Assembly: GCF_014696435.1 (NCBI RefSeq)
Contig: NZ_JACJQG010000059.1
Span: 1 to 61,240, forward strand
DNA: 61,240 nucleotides
Direction of reading: 5' to 3'
Origin: Calothrix anomala FACHB-343
GTDB taxonomy: Bacteria; Cyanobacteriota; Cyanobacteriia; Cyanobacteriales; Nostocaceae
The notes beneath the pieces were generated by a model that made no database searches, was not told where the DNA came from, and worked only from the letters and a program-made list of their open reading frames with translations. Positions 17,943-26,905 of the stretch are shown in pieces. Positions within the stretch are counted from its first letter, which is position 1; each line of letters opens with the position of its first letter. Made by a program: the position numbers and the translations under genes.

Positions 17943-19040
17943 CTAACGATTTCTTCCAGATTTACCCAATCTTTGAGCAGTAGCTAAGTCTATTTGCTTA
18001 ATGATTGGCTTATTTATGTTTCTCAAGTCAATATCATAATAATCATCACCGCCTTCATGGTAATCGTGTCGAGAATGTAATATATATCTTTGCTTTGTAA
18101 CTTTAATTAGTTTGATCAAAAGATATGAGTCTTGACCTATATCTCTAACTTTTCCTTTTTCAATAAAAGCTGGTTGAATCAAGCCGTCTTGAGAAAGAAA
18201 TAATGAAAACGAAAGATTAGGATTAATTTGCTCAATGTCTTTTTTTCCAACGATATATATCATATATGCGCCTTTTCTATAAGATTTTCCTATGGGTGTA
18301 TACTTGCTATTGTAATCAAACACCACTGTACCAGGAATTTCTTTGCTAGAAGTCGTATTATTTATAGATATATTTGATTGCTGTCCTGGTTTTAAATTAG
18401 TACAACCAGCAGCATTAAACTGTTGAATAATTGTGTTTTTTTGTGGGAAATCATATAGTTCCAATTTATTTACTGCTTCAAGCGGTTTTGGTGAATTTAA
18501 AGGAGCATCATACTTGCTTACAAATCTACCGTTTTCGAGTAATGCAGACCCTAAGTAAGCTCCTTCTTTTAATATCACTTCACCCGTGCTGGTTTGTATG
18601 ACTCCATTAGATAAAATACCAGTAGAAAAACCACCATAATAGCCTTCATTTGAATGGATAATACAAACACGACCTTTAGTATTTGAAGGGTAGATATATT
18701 CGGTAAGATCGTATCCAGTCCAAGAACCCAAAAAAGGTGCTAATCCTGGCTCAACTTTTGACCAAGCACGTACAAAAGACTCTCTATCTTGTTTTTGTTT
18801 AGAAGTACGATTATCTTGTATGAAACTAGAATTATTCTTTTTACTAAAAGTTATTTCCTTTTGAAGTTCTTGACGTAATCTTTTGATTTCTGCATTTGTA
18901 GGTTGTCGAGTTTGTGCTAATACTGATAACTGATTAGCTGCCAATGCAACTAAACTAAATCCTAAAATAGCTAGTTTTGCTAGTTTTGAGACGCTACGCA
19001 AACGCTGTAAGTATTGCTGTTTCATAAATTTTCTACTCAC
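17943..19040 (-). CDS. Predicted secreted protein, unknown function
   Basis: 365 residues with an N-terminal signal region (LAILGFSLVALAANQLSVLA, cleaved near LAQ). The mature part has a helical stretch (EIKRLRQELQKEITFSKKNN) then mixed beta sequence (GSWTGYDLTEYIYPSN, GYYGGFSTGIL). No known family recognised. Second in the row of exported-protein genes; 32 bp separates it from the upstream gene ending at 19073, consistent with cotranscription. Confidence 0.7.
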   Translation of the reverse strand: MSRKFMKQQYLQRLRSVSKLAKLAILGFSLVALAANQLSVLAQTRQPTNAEIKRLRQELQKEITFSKKNNSSFIQDNRTSKQKQDRESFVRAWSKVEPGLAPFLGSWTGYDLTEYIYPSNTKGRVCIIHSNEGYYGGFSTGILSNGVIQTSTGEVILKEGAYLGSALLENGRFVSKYDAPLNSPKPLEAVNKLELYDFPQKNTIIQQFNAAGCTNLKPGQQSNISINNTTSSKEIPGTVVFDYNSKYTPIGKSYRKGAYMIYIVGKKDIEQINPNLSFSLFLSQDGLIQPAFIEKGKVRDIGQDSYLLIKLIKVTKQRYILHSRHDYHEGGDDYYDIDLRNINKPIIKQIDLATAQRLGKSGRNR

Positions 19041-19072
19041 TTAATGATTTATTTCAAATTGTCCTTAAAAAA

Positions 19073-20041
19073 TCATTCTTTATATTTATCTAAACACTCA
19101 CCAACAAGGATTGGTGAACCCATATAACAACTAACATCAGACTCAGCACTACAACCACGACCTACAGCTTGGCAAAGACGTATTAAAGTATCTTCACCTA
19201 CTATTCCATCTACTTTTAAAACAGGTGCAAATTCATGACCTTTAATGGTACGGTAATCTTTTTGAAATTTAATTACAGATGCTTCTACTTTAGAGTTAAA
19301 AACAGTTGTACTTTGGTATTGATAATAACCAGCTTTTCTTAAATCTTCAACTAAAACGTTAATTAATCGTCCGGAATCACCTTGTTTAAAACAATAGGGA
19401 GTAGGGGCTTGGTTGGTGACATATTTACATCTAGAATACTTCCCTAATGCTGTATCATTGGCTAGAAATTTTTTGAAGTCTGTTTTCACACCTGATGAAT
19501 ATTCCAAAATAGTTCTTGGAGTCGAAGCCAGAATTAGAGGCGAATCTGTATATCCATGACTTCCATAACGAACCCGTGACCACTTTTCTGTTCGAGTTTT
19601 ATAGTCAAAGAATCGAGTTGCTAAGTCACGCCATCCTTGGTTACTGGTCGTCAAAACTCCGATTGATGGTTCATTCCTTGAGCCAGCAACAGCCGAATAT
19701 CGGTCAGTTTCATCAGCAGATATTTTTTTATATTTATTACCGACTTTCGTATATATAAAAATTCCACAACTACGGTTATTGCAAATTAGTCCACCTATTG
19801 GATATAAAATTGCTTCCTTGACACGATCGTTGTTGAGATCAACAAAAAAAACTCTGTGGTCTTTGCTGTCCTTGTAATAATCACTAAAATTCTCTCGATA
19901 CTGCAAAAAGTCTTGACGAATAGCAGCTATGAGGGCTGATGGTAACTCTTGCTGATTCGAGGAAGCAACTGCTTTGCTAGTTAATAAAGATAAAACGACA
20001 GCCAAACTGAATATTAATGTAAACAAAAAATTCTTTCTCAT
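19073..20041 (-). CDS. Secreted protein with C-terminal peptidoglycan-binding-like domain
   Basis: 322 residues. Signal peptide at the N-terminus (FLFTLIFSLAVVLSLLTSKA, ending AVA-SS). Residues 60-180 have a VCBS/FG-GAP-like feel (FFVDLNNDRVKEAILYPIGG). Residues about 225-300 match the PG_binding_1 fold: VLVEDLRKAGYYQYQSTTVF, EASVIKFQKDYRT, VDGIVGEDTLIRLCQA. It probably acts in the periplasm or cell wall. Cotranscription with the downstream 365-aa gene is likely. Confidence 0.75.
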   Translation of the reverse strand: MRKNFLFTLIFSLAVVLSLLTSKAVASSNQQELPSALIAAIRQDFLQYRENFSDYYKDSKDHRVFFVDLNNDRVKEAILYPIGGLICNNRSCGIFIYTKVGNKYKKISADETDRYSAVAGSRNEPSIGVLTTSNQGWRDLATRFFDYKTRTEKWSRVRYGSHGYTDSPLILASTPRTILEYSSGVKTDFKKFLANDTALGKYSRCKYVTNQAPTPYCFKQGDSGRLINVLVEDLRKAGYYQYQSTTVFNSKVEASVIKFQKDYRTIKGHEFAPVLKVDGIVGEDTLIRLCQAVGRGCSAESDVSCYMGSPILVGECLDKYKE

Positions 20042-20130
20042 TTTTAGCTCCTGAATAGCGATCGCATATTTTCTTCAATGGGATAATATTTGGGATTGCC
20101 TTGAAATATCCAGTATGCCTGTTTCGTAAA

Positions 20131-20158
20131 TTTCCTCGCTTGAATGGGAGCGATCGCA
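20131..20158. repeat. Class-A dispersed repeat plus HIP1
   Basis: TTTCCTCGCTTGAATGGGAG immediately followed by a HIP1 octamer (20151-20158), the same pairing as at 12048-12072. Confidence 0.5.
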
Positions 20159-20218
20159 TGAAATACAAATTGTGTACTAATATTTCTCAGATTTACGCAT
20201 CAAGGAGATTTGATAATT

Positions 20219-21073
20219 TCAATTAGCAGAACAATCCCACTCATTTTCTATACCAAAGACATTTTCATTTATGAGTCCTCCGCGTGGAGAGTATAAATCG
20301 CCTTTAAGGTAAATACCTGTGTCATTTTTAATTATGTCTTTGATTATGAAAGTCCAAGAAGTTCCAATGTAACTTTCGCCCCTCCAATTAGGATGAATAT
20401 CGTTTGGGTTAGGGGTGGAGAGAATACGAGATTGATTATTTTTAGGAACACAACCTATATCTACCTTGGTCGAAGTTTCTGTATTTATCTGTTGCTGAGA
20501 GATATTTGCCCCCTCACCAGGTTCACAAGCATAACCGTTGTTATTTTTATCGAATTTCTTAGCTTTGGAGTAAAGGCTTACTGGTATACCGTGATTTAAA
20601 ATTCCTGGAGTAGAAGTAACTACTTGGCGAATAGATGTGCAATCAGATGAATCTAATAATTCGTTAATCAGTTTGTTTCTTTGATTAACTGCTTCTTCAC
20701 ATACATGATCGATCATTTTCCTCTCAGCAGTACTATTAGGTGTACCCCAAGTTCCTCTACCAGTATTTATAAAACGTTTGCCATAACCTTCGGCTAAAGC
20801 ATAATAAACTCTCGCTGAATTATTACCGCAATCAACAAATGCCATTCCTGAACGTTTACCAACTCGGTAAGTAAAACCAGCACTTAGATGATTTGGCTCA
20901 AATTCAATAGAGTTCCAGTTAAGCTCAACTTTTCGGTAAGATACATCTTTGCTTAAAATAACCCATTTATTTAAATCAGCTTGAATCTGCGATAGACCAG
21001 GAACAGAAGTCATGACACTAGAGGCTGCAATGATTCCTAAAACTAAATTCCTTCTTAATTGCTTATATAGCAT
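20219..21073 (-). CDS. Secreted protein with Excalibur-like calcium-binding motif
   Basis: 284 residues. Signal peptide (LVLGIIAASSVMTSVPGLSQ). Around residues 175-195 the sequence FDKNNNGYACEPGEG is the Excalibur-type Asp-rich loop (DxDxNGxACE), with a partner cysteine in SSDCTSIRQV. The region before has VDCGNNSARVYYALAEGYGK. C-terminal beta region unassigned. First gene of the four-gene run of exported proteins; no clear Shine-Dalgarno. Confidence 0.7.
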   Translation of the reverse strand: MLYKQLRRNLVLGIIAASSVMTSVPGLSQIQADLNKWVILSKDVSYRKVELNWNSIEFEPNHLSAGFTYRVGKRSGMAFVDCGNNSARVYYALAEGYGKRFINTGRGTWGTPNSTAERKMIDHVCEEAVNQRNKLINELLDSSDCTSIRQVVTSTPGILNHGIPVSLYSKAKKFDKNNNGYACEPGEGANISQQQINTETSTKVDIGCVPKNNQSRILSTPNPNDIHPNWRGESYIGTSWTFIIKDIIKNDTGIYLKGDLYSPRGGLINENVFGIENEWDCSAN

Positions 21074-21179
21074 TAAATTAAACCGTTAAATTCCTCTAAT
21101 ATTTTTAATGTTTTTAGCCTTGATGCAGTAATATTTTTAGTTGCATTGAAACAGTCAGTATGTCAATTTGTATTTAATA

Positions 21180-21236
21180 TATTTCCTCTAAGAATTAGTT
21201 GATCGCTCACATCCTAAATATTTCTTCTAAGAATTT
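21180..21236. repeat. Two class-B dispersed repeats
   Basis: TTTCCTCTAAGAATTAG (about 21180-21197) and TTTCTTCTAAGAATTTG (about 21220-21236) lie 40 bp apart upstream of the 284-aa secreted protein gene. They are the rightmost copies of this repeat seen in the window. Confidence 0.5.
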
Positions 21237-21417
21237 GGTTTTACTAATAGCAAATTAACTTGATGTCTTTTTGCTGGATAATTTTGATAGGTCTATCGGA
21301 CGATATTAATCTTGAATTGCCAGCTAAAGTAAAGCGATCGCCTCCTCAAAGCATCGCCATACCAAAACTGAGCAAGCATGGCCTACTCCCTAAAACTAAT
21401 TGGTTGATTTCGTAGAA

Positions 21418-21645
21418 CTAATTAAACTGTTCGCCTATTTCCATTTCCTGCAACATTCTCTCAATCTTCTCCATCGCCAGTGGTGATGGTTTAGAGCGTC
21501 CATTTTCCCAACGGTTAATTGTGGAATAAGCCACACCAAGAGTATTTGCAAACTGTTCTTGCGTTAGCCCAGCCACAAGTCACACCTTACGGATAAGCTG
21601 TCCTACCTCTGGCTGTTTGATAGCCAAGGGTTTTTTGATATTCAT
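21418..21645 (-). pseudogene. XRE-type helix-turn-helix regulator with in-frame TGA
   Basis: Minus-strand frame of 75 codons from ATG at 21645. Codon 22 (21580-21582) is TGA, inside KV-stop-LVAGLTQEQFANTLGV. The family consensus is RxxRxxxGLTQEQFAxxLGVS, so CGA (Arg) to TGA fits. Downstream is a perfect HTH: YSTINRWENGRSKPSPLAME. A GTG just after the stop could restart a 52-residue HTH-only protein. Confidence 0.72.
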
Positions 21646-21874
21646 GAACCTTTTCGACCCACTAGTTTAAGTAGCGGATGCTATGTTATTTGCTACATCC
21701 TAGCTATGCTTAAACCTAGTAATCATCAGTAATCACTCGTAATTGAAGGGTTTACTAAGAAAATTACTACTTTAAGACACTGATAATATTTTTAAAGTAC
21801 GCGATCACTCTGTGCTGTTTAAATGGTAGGGTTACGCTCAAAGAAAGGAGTAACCGTAGGCTGTTAGTTAGTTC

Positions 21875-22018
21875 ATGGCAGCTTCCAGACGTACCCATGC
21901 TTCAATACGAAAAAGCCTGTGGCGATGTCTAGGACTAGAATATCGCGATCGCAGTATTATTGGTTTTGCCGAAAATATGAGCAATCCCTTATCTTTTTTA
22001 GGCGTTGCTGAATCATAA
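21875..22018 (+). CDS. Small ORF, unknown
   Basis: 47 residues (MAASRRTHASIRKSLWRCLG and on), ending one nucleotide before the ATG of the next small ORF. Basic N-terminus. AAGGAG occurs at 21845 but too far upstream. No family recognised; may be a fragment of a decayed gene. Confidence 0.25.
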   Translation: MAASRRTHASIRKSLWRCLGLEYRDRSIIGFAENMSNPLSFLGVAES

Positions 22019-22019
22019 G

Positions 22020-22175
22020 ATGATTTCGCTCAATTGGGAACGAATTTTCGTAGATCTGCAGTATGACTCTCAGACAGAGCCATTACGCTTCATAGAACTA
22101 TTTCTGCGCGGTGCAAGTGCTTGGGAGCGCTTTGGCCGTCCCCGTGTGAATCAACAAGTCACTCGAATTGCCTAG
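22020..22175 (+). CDS. Small ORF, possible C-terminal gene fragment
   Basis: 51 residues, including TEPLRFIELFLRGASAWERF, which has a real-protein look (amphipathic, aromatic). No known family. Together with the preceding small ORF it may be what remains of a gene cut by rearrangement. Confidence 0.3.
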   Translation: MISLNWERIFVDLQYDSQTEPLRFIELFLRGASAWERFGRPRVNQQVTRIA

Positions 22176-22291
22176 CTTGGGGTAGTTGGCTAACATCAGC
22201 GTCAACATACTCCAGTGTTTCCCATAGGATATAGGTTTCTGTAAAGCCAGAATCTCCTCCCGTTACTCAACCAAAATTTTCAATAATTAGC

Positions 22292-22744
22292 TTAAGCCCG
22301 TTTAATTAAAAATGCTACACTTGTAGAAATTACTTCTGCAATGTCTGCTGGATCGAGTAAATAAATCTGTGCTAAAACTTCTCTTTTAATCTCTTCAGAA
22401 CTCAAAGTTTTACGTTTTTTTATACCTGGCAATTTTTGTTTATCTAAACCTTGGCAGTATGTCGATAAGGAAATTTCTCCTTCTAAATAAAGTTGTAATG
22501 ATTCACTATCAGCACCAGTTACCTGTGCTAACCGCTGAAAGTTCCTAGAATCAGCTTCGGGGACAGTTTTTCCTTTCAACCACCGATAAACTGTTGTGAA
22601 ATCTACACCCAGCGCTTCAGATAAGGTCGTTTGAGTCCAGCCATCTTTTAACAGCTGCTCAACCAACTGAGCTAATCGTTTCTGGCGTTCCTGCATTGTA
22701 GAAGACCCGGAATTAAAAGTGGCAAATGATACTTGAGACTTCAT
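22292..22744 (-). CDS. Helix-turn-helix (XRE/lambda-repressor-like) regulator
   Basis: 150 residues. HTH at about 34-60: DGWTQTTLSEALGVDFTTVY then RWLKGKTVPEADS. The rest is helical with a conserved-looking C-terminus (LAQIYLLDPADIAEVISTSV). The family is common on cyanobacterial plasmids. It sits divergently from the 23580 gene across 835 bp, so may help control plasmid functions. An internal ATG at residue 17 is an alternative start. Confidence 0.75.
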   Translation of the reverse strand: MKSQVSFATFNSGSSTMQERQKRLAQLVEQLLKDGWTQTTLSEALGVDFTTVYRWLKGKTVPEADSRNFQRLAQVTGADSESLQLYLEGEISLSTYCQGLDKQKLPGIKKRKTLSSEEIKREVLAQIYLLDPADIAEVISTSVAFLIKRA

Positions 22745-23579
22745 ACTTACTTAATTTAATTTAGTATTTATACCACTGGATACTAACCACTAAAGGATAC
22801 TAGGGCAGCTGCTGTGGGCTTAGATTGCTAATTTTAATATAACTAATTTAAGACTAAAATTCTAATATTTACAAGGGTTTCAGCTACCCCAACTGATTGT
22901 AAAGAAATAGACAAGCACAAATTTATTTCCTAAGTCTCCAGATTCTTAGGGCTACTTTCAGCCTAGTACCATCAAATCTGGAGAGCGCTTAGCACAGTGA
23001 TTAATTTATCTCAGTCTGAGGAATTTTCAATAATACTTGTTTTTTCTGTCTTAGTTTTGATACAGGCATTTTGGCTATACAGACCCGCTTTTCCAATAAG
23101 TATACCTACAACATCAGAATTCAATCGGATTTAATGTTAAATATGGGCTTTTCATTACATATTATGCTAAATCTCATTCGCAATAAACATAAAACCCTTG
23201 CCACACAATAAAAATAGGCATTATTTAATAACATTTTAGGCGTTTTGCAGGGCTTGGGGTTATTTACCTATATTTTTCAAGCAAGTTTTGATGTTTAACT
23301 AATAATTTGGCATAACAGGTACGGAAGAACCTAAATATGTTACTTTTATACTCCTAAACTAGACCTCTAATTTTAACATTCTGTATTTTAGGATACAAAT
23401 TATAAATATTAAGAAAATTTAAGCAGCTATGTAATTATTATTGCACCGTGCAATACTTACTATTGCATAACGCAAATTAAATAATGTGTATACAAAAACA
23501 TCTGTTAATCGCAGCAGAGTTCAGTATACCTCTAGTTTAAACAAAGACTTTAAACCTTGTCAGAGGAAAAAACATATCA
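22745..23579. promoter_or_regulatory. 835-bp A+T-rich regulatory gap between divergent DNA-binding protein genes
   Basis: No coding frame found. At 23440-23454 there is a palindrome ATTGCAC-C-GTGCAAT, followed by the half-like ATTGCATAACGCAAAT (23463-23478), about 110-140 bp before the ATG at 23580. These are good operator candidates for the flanking regulators. Confidence 0.45.
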
Positions 23580-24569
23580 ATGTCATCCTCTAGCTCTGCC
23601 ATTAATTTGGATAAACTTAATCTTCTTACTTCCACACCCGATTGTGAGCCAGTGGATTTAAAGAAAGACCATAAGCAAAACAACGCTAATAGTCAAAATA
23701 TATCGGACATGGAAATTATTAGCGAAACTGAGACGCAAGAACTAAGGAGGTTAGAAGCTACAGTTGAACGTGGATTAAGAGCATTTTGGGAAATAGGACA
23801 AGCCTTACGCCAAATTCAAGATCAACGTTTATATCGGCAAGACTACAAGAATTTCGAGGAATATTGCATTAATCGGTGGGAGATGTCACGGCGTTCGGCT
23901 TATCAACTGATAGAGGCAGCCTCGGTTTATGAAAATGTGCGCCATGGCGCACAAATTCTTCCCGCCAATGAGCGCCAAGCCCGTCCTCTAACAGTACTAC
24001 CTCCCGAAAAACAACGGGAAGCTTGGAATAAAGCAGTTTCTACGGCTCCAAGTGGCAAAGTTACATCTGTCCACGTTGCCCAAGTTGCTAAAGAATATCA
24101 GCAAGGTAGTGTAGTAACCAAATCTAGGAAAAAGAAAACTCCTAACCAACAACAATCAACTAACAACTCTACAAAATCAGTTGCGCGCAGCTGCTGGAAC
24201 TGTGCTCATTGCAGCCGAGAGTTTGTTGATGATCCCCAAAGCTTCTATTGCTATCAACTGGGGAAATTGAGCTTTATCGAAAAGGACGGTAATCAACGGG
24301 CAGCTGAATGCGAATTCTGGACTCATCGATGGGCAGAGTCAGATGAAATCAACAAGTCTCGGCCACCATTACAAGAAACCTTTACCTTAACTCTACAACT
24401 GCCTACATACTTGCAGCCATTAATACAAGATGCTGCCAAAGAATCTGGTTTAGTTGTAGTTGACTGGGTTGCAAAGCTTTTGAAAGCAGCGGTTCTCAAA
24501 AAAGAGACATCCCCAAATCCGCAGATTCATCAGAATATTATCGATGTTCAGGTATCAGAAATTACTTAA
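23580..24569 (+). CDS. Plasmid-type DNA-binding/regulatory protein with cysteine cluster
   Basis: 329 residues. N-terminal 45 are low-complexity. Residues 50-150 (LEATVERGLRAFWEIGQALR, LYRQDYKNFEEYCINRWEMS, RRSAYQLIEAASVYENV) form a helical domain like those found in cyanobacterial plasmid and phage regulators, related to DUF3102/KorB-like proteins. Residues 205-245 contain CWNCAHCS, FYCYQLG and AECEFW, a likely zinc site. The C-terminal part (FTLTLQLPTYLQPLIQDAAK) resembles a short ribbon-helix-helix. Likely DNA binding, exact role unknown. Confidence 0.65.
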   Translation: MSSSSSAINLDKLNLLTSTPDCEPVDLKKDHKQNNANSQNISDMEIISETETQELRRLEATVERGLRAFWEIGQALRQIQDQRLYRQDYKNFEEYCINRWEMSRRSAYQLIEAASVYENVRHGAQILPANERQARPLTVLPPEKQREAWNKAVSTAPSGKVTSVHVAQVAKEYQQGSVVTKSRKKKTPNQQQSTNNSTKSVARSCWNCAHCSREFVDDPQSFYCYQLGKLSFIEKDGNQRAAECEFWTHRWAESDEINKSRPPLQETFTLTLQLPTYLQPLIQDAAKESGLVVVDWVAKLLKAAVLKKETSPNPQIHQNIIDVQVSEIT

Positions 24570-24721
24570 AAAAGGCAAGGCGAACTCAAGCACGTCTGTG
24601 TTCGATGTAATGCAAAACAGAAATTGTTGTCCTAAAGCCTTAAACAGCCAACAGAGGCGCTCTTCAGCCTGAAAAACTGATTCTAGCGAGGATAGTTACA
24701 AAACTTGGTCATTACTGCCAT

Positions 24722-24955
24722 GTGGCAGTACAAACTTTGCTGTTTGCTTTTTCTTTAGCAAATTATATGATTTTGGTTTCGTTTATGGGCAAACAAGCAG
24801 GCATTCCTAAATACAACTCAAATCATTTACAACTGTTGGCATTGAAAGCAGTATGGCTTAATGCATTAGATAATACCTTGAGAATTATCCTGACATTTAC
24901 TCCTCACCCAAATTCTCAATCGCATATCTTGCGTGGCTGGGGAGGGCAACCCTAA
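24722..24955 (+). CDS. Small ORF overlapping the start of the next gene
   Basis: 77 residues from GTG 24722, or 57 from ATG 24785 (MGKQAGIPKYNSNHLQLLAL). Its stop overlaps the downstream ATG (TAATG at 24953-24957), a translational-coupling arrangement. No family recognised. Supported only by that overlap. Confidence 0.35.
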   Translation: MAVQTLLFAFSLANYMILVSFMGKQAGIPKYNSNHLQLLALKAVWLNALDNTLRIILTFTPHPNSQSHILRGWGGQP

Positions 24956-26523
24956 TGTCGGTTAAACAGGATAAAATAGAGTATGGTAACCCTCAATCAT
25001 TAAACTATCAACTAAGCATTTCTGGGTTAGAAGTACCACCAACAGCAAAAACAAATAAGCGTCTTAGAAAACCAAAAAACCTTCCTTTTACAAAACCACC
25101 TCTGTTTACAAGCAAAAACTACGAGATGACCGCAACAGGCGCACCAATTGTTAGTGCCACTCAAGCATACCTTAAGCACCCAGACTGGAGTGAGTACAGT
25201 AATGGCAGCCTTTACTTCCAAAAACCATTTGGAAAGGGTCGTTATATTGAGTTTTACATTCTTCATAAACAAGAGCATCAACCGCAATACATCTTAGACC
25301 GCGCCGAACATCAAATTCTGGAACAATATGGTGTAATGGCAGCAAGGCTTCATGCTGTGTTCGCCACATATGCAGCAGGACAAGCAGAACCTTGGAAACA
25401 ACCATTTGTGTTGCGAGGTTCAGAACTGATCAAAACACTGAAAATATATAAAAGTAAAAAACTAACAAAATCCCAAAGACTAAAAGCGATCGCAGACTTA
25501 GCTGTAGTAGTAGGGACCTTGGGTGCAGTTATCCACTGGTATGAAGGAGAGTTAAACCTTTGCATCAAAGAACGTTGCTTGCTTTGGATGGTGAGCGTAC
25601 AGGAATATAGTCAACCAAATTTGTTCGGGGAAGATGATGATCTTTGCGAAGTGATAATCCGCGTGCAACCAGGTCTTTGGACTTACAATTTCCTCAATTC
25701 CCAAGGTGAGCAGTCAAAAACCGCTCTGTACCAGTATGGATTTATCCCCAAGCAAGTTTTTGATCTAGATCCACATCAACAAAAACTAGCTACAAGTCTA
25801 GCATTGTATATTATTCAGAATAGTCGCGCTCACAAGAATGGTGTTTACACAGTTCATAGCTTATTGAGTAACGTTTTGCCATCCTATCAAATTGAACAAG
25901 CAATTAATGATTATCGTTACGGCTGGAGACTAAAAGAAAATCTGGAAGAGGCATTACTAATTTTAAAAGATAAGGTTGGTATCAAAATAGACTTTGATGA
26001 TAAAACTTACCCATTATGGCTCAGACCTTTATGGGCAATGCCGGATGAACTGAGTAATTTATCTGCAAAAGAACGAAATCAGGAGCTTCTTGGAACTAAA
26101 AGATTGCCAGATAACTATATTCAAAATGTTTTGTTGCCTGCAAAGTTGATTTTGAAGGTGTCAGTTCAAAGCCAAAATCATTTGAGTAAATTTGAGACTC
26201 AAAAACAGCAAACTGCTCAAGAAATTTCTCAACATGAGACAAAAAATCATAATGCACACACCATAGTCAGCACCTATAAAATAGTAAAAACACATTCCCA
26301 GGCACAGGCTACGCCACAAATTTTTGAATTATCTCAAACAAGCGAACTTACTGGGGCTATTTTACGGCAGATTAGAACAGCCAAGCGCATAAGTCAAAGG
26401 GAGATTGCTCGTGCGGTAGGGATGAGTCAGAGTTGGGTGAGAGATATTGAAACTGAGGGTAGTGATAAGGTAGTTGCAGAGAAGTATGCTGTAAAGCTCA
26501 AAGAAGTTTTGGGTCTGGTCTAA
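24955..26523 (+). CDS. Plasmid-encoded protein with C-terminal XRE helix-turn-helix
   Basis: 522 residues. Residues about 460-522 are an HTH_3 domain: ILRQIRTAKRISQREIARAV, GMSQSWVRDIETEG. The 350-residue N-terminal part (WSEYSNGSLYFQKPFGKGRY, IADLAVVVGTLGAVIHWYEG, LATSLALYIIQNSRAHKNGV) has a pattern compatible with a winged-helix replication-initiator or transposon regulator, but I do not recognise the family. GGAGGG lies 9 nt before ATG. It follows the DNA-binding protein at 23580 and precedes the TnpB insertion and CyRepA1, so a replication or maintenance role is plausible. Confidence 0.6.
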   Translation: MSVKQDKIEYGNPQSLNYQLSISGLEVPPTAKTNKRLRKPKNLPFTKPPLFTSKNYEMTATGAPIVSATQAYLKHPDWSEYSNGSLYFQKPFGKGRYIEFYILHKQEHQPQYILDRAEHQILEQYGVMAARLHAVFATYAAGQAEPWKQPFVLRGSELIKTLKIYKSKKLTKSQRLKAIADLAVVVGTLGAVIHWYEGELNLCIKERCLLWMVSVQEYSQPNLFGEDDDLCEVIIRVQPGLWTYNFLNSQGEQSKTALYQYGFIPKQVFDLDPHQQKLATSLALYIIQNSRAHKNGVYTVHSLLSNVLPSYQIEQAINDYRYGWRLKENLEEALLILKDKVGIKIDFDDKTYPLWLRPLWAMPDELSNLSAKERNQELLGTKRLPDNYIQNVLLPAKLILKVSVQSQNHLSKFETQKQQTAQEISQHETKNHNAHTIVSTYKIVKTHSQAQATPQIFELSQTSELTGAILRQIRTAKRISQREIARAVGMSQSWVRDIETEGSDKVVAEKYAVKLKEVLGLV

Positions 26524-26637
26524 GCTAGCGTATTGACTTTATGGGAAAATGCCTCAAAAAAGTGCTTGCAAATTCTGTGTCGTCTAGACTTAAAGAGCAG
26601 CCCCAACCATTAGATTGAGCGGCATAACGACCCAAGC

Positions 26638-26905
26638 TCAGCGACGACGGCTCCGAATCAGCCGGAACAGTCGGATGAGGACGAAACCCATAATTCCACC
26701 CCATAATGGCGCGCCGATGTAAGGGGGCAACCACACACCCGGTATTGCCAGCACCTGGGCCACCATATACCACCACGGCTTCGATTCACCGCGCATACCC
26801 CAAGCAGCCATAATAAAAGTAAAGCAGAACAGAGTATATGCAAACGCGCAGAGCGGAACAAACACCCAGTAAGGCCACCGCGACGGTCGTGGCAGAGGAG
26901 GCTGG
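26638..26905 (-). pseudogene. 3' part of a small membrane protein gene split by the TnpB element
   Basis: Minus strand encodes QPPLPRPSRWPYWVFVPLCA, then two hydrophobic segments (FAYTLFCFTFIMAAWG and YMVAQVLAIPGVWLPPYIGA), ending RLFRLIRSRRR. Locally more G+C rich than its neighbours. The frame is open right up to the right end of the IS605-type element at 26906 and appears to continue at 28240-28200 (MPKSEPPVIENLG). A GTG at 26865 could allow a 75-aa truncated product. Confidence 0.5.
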
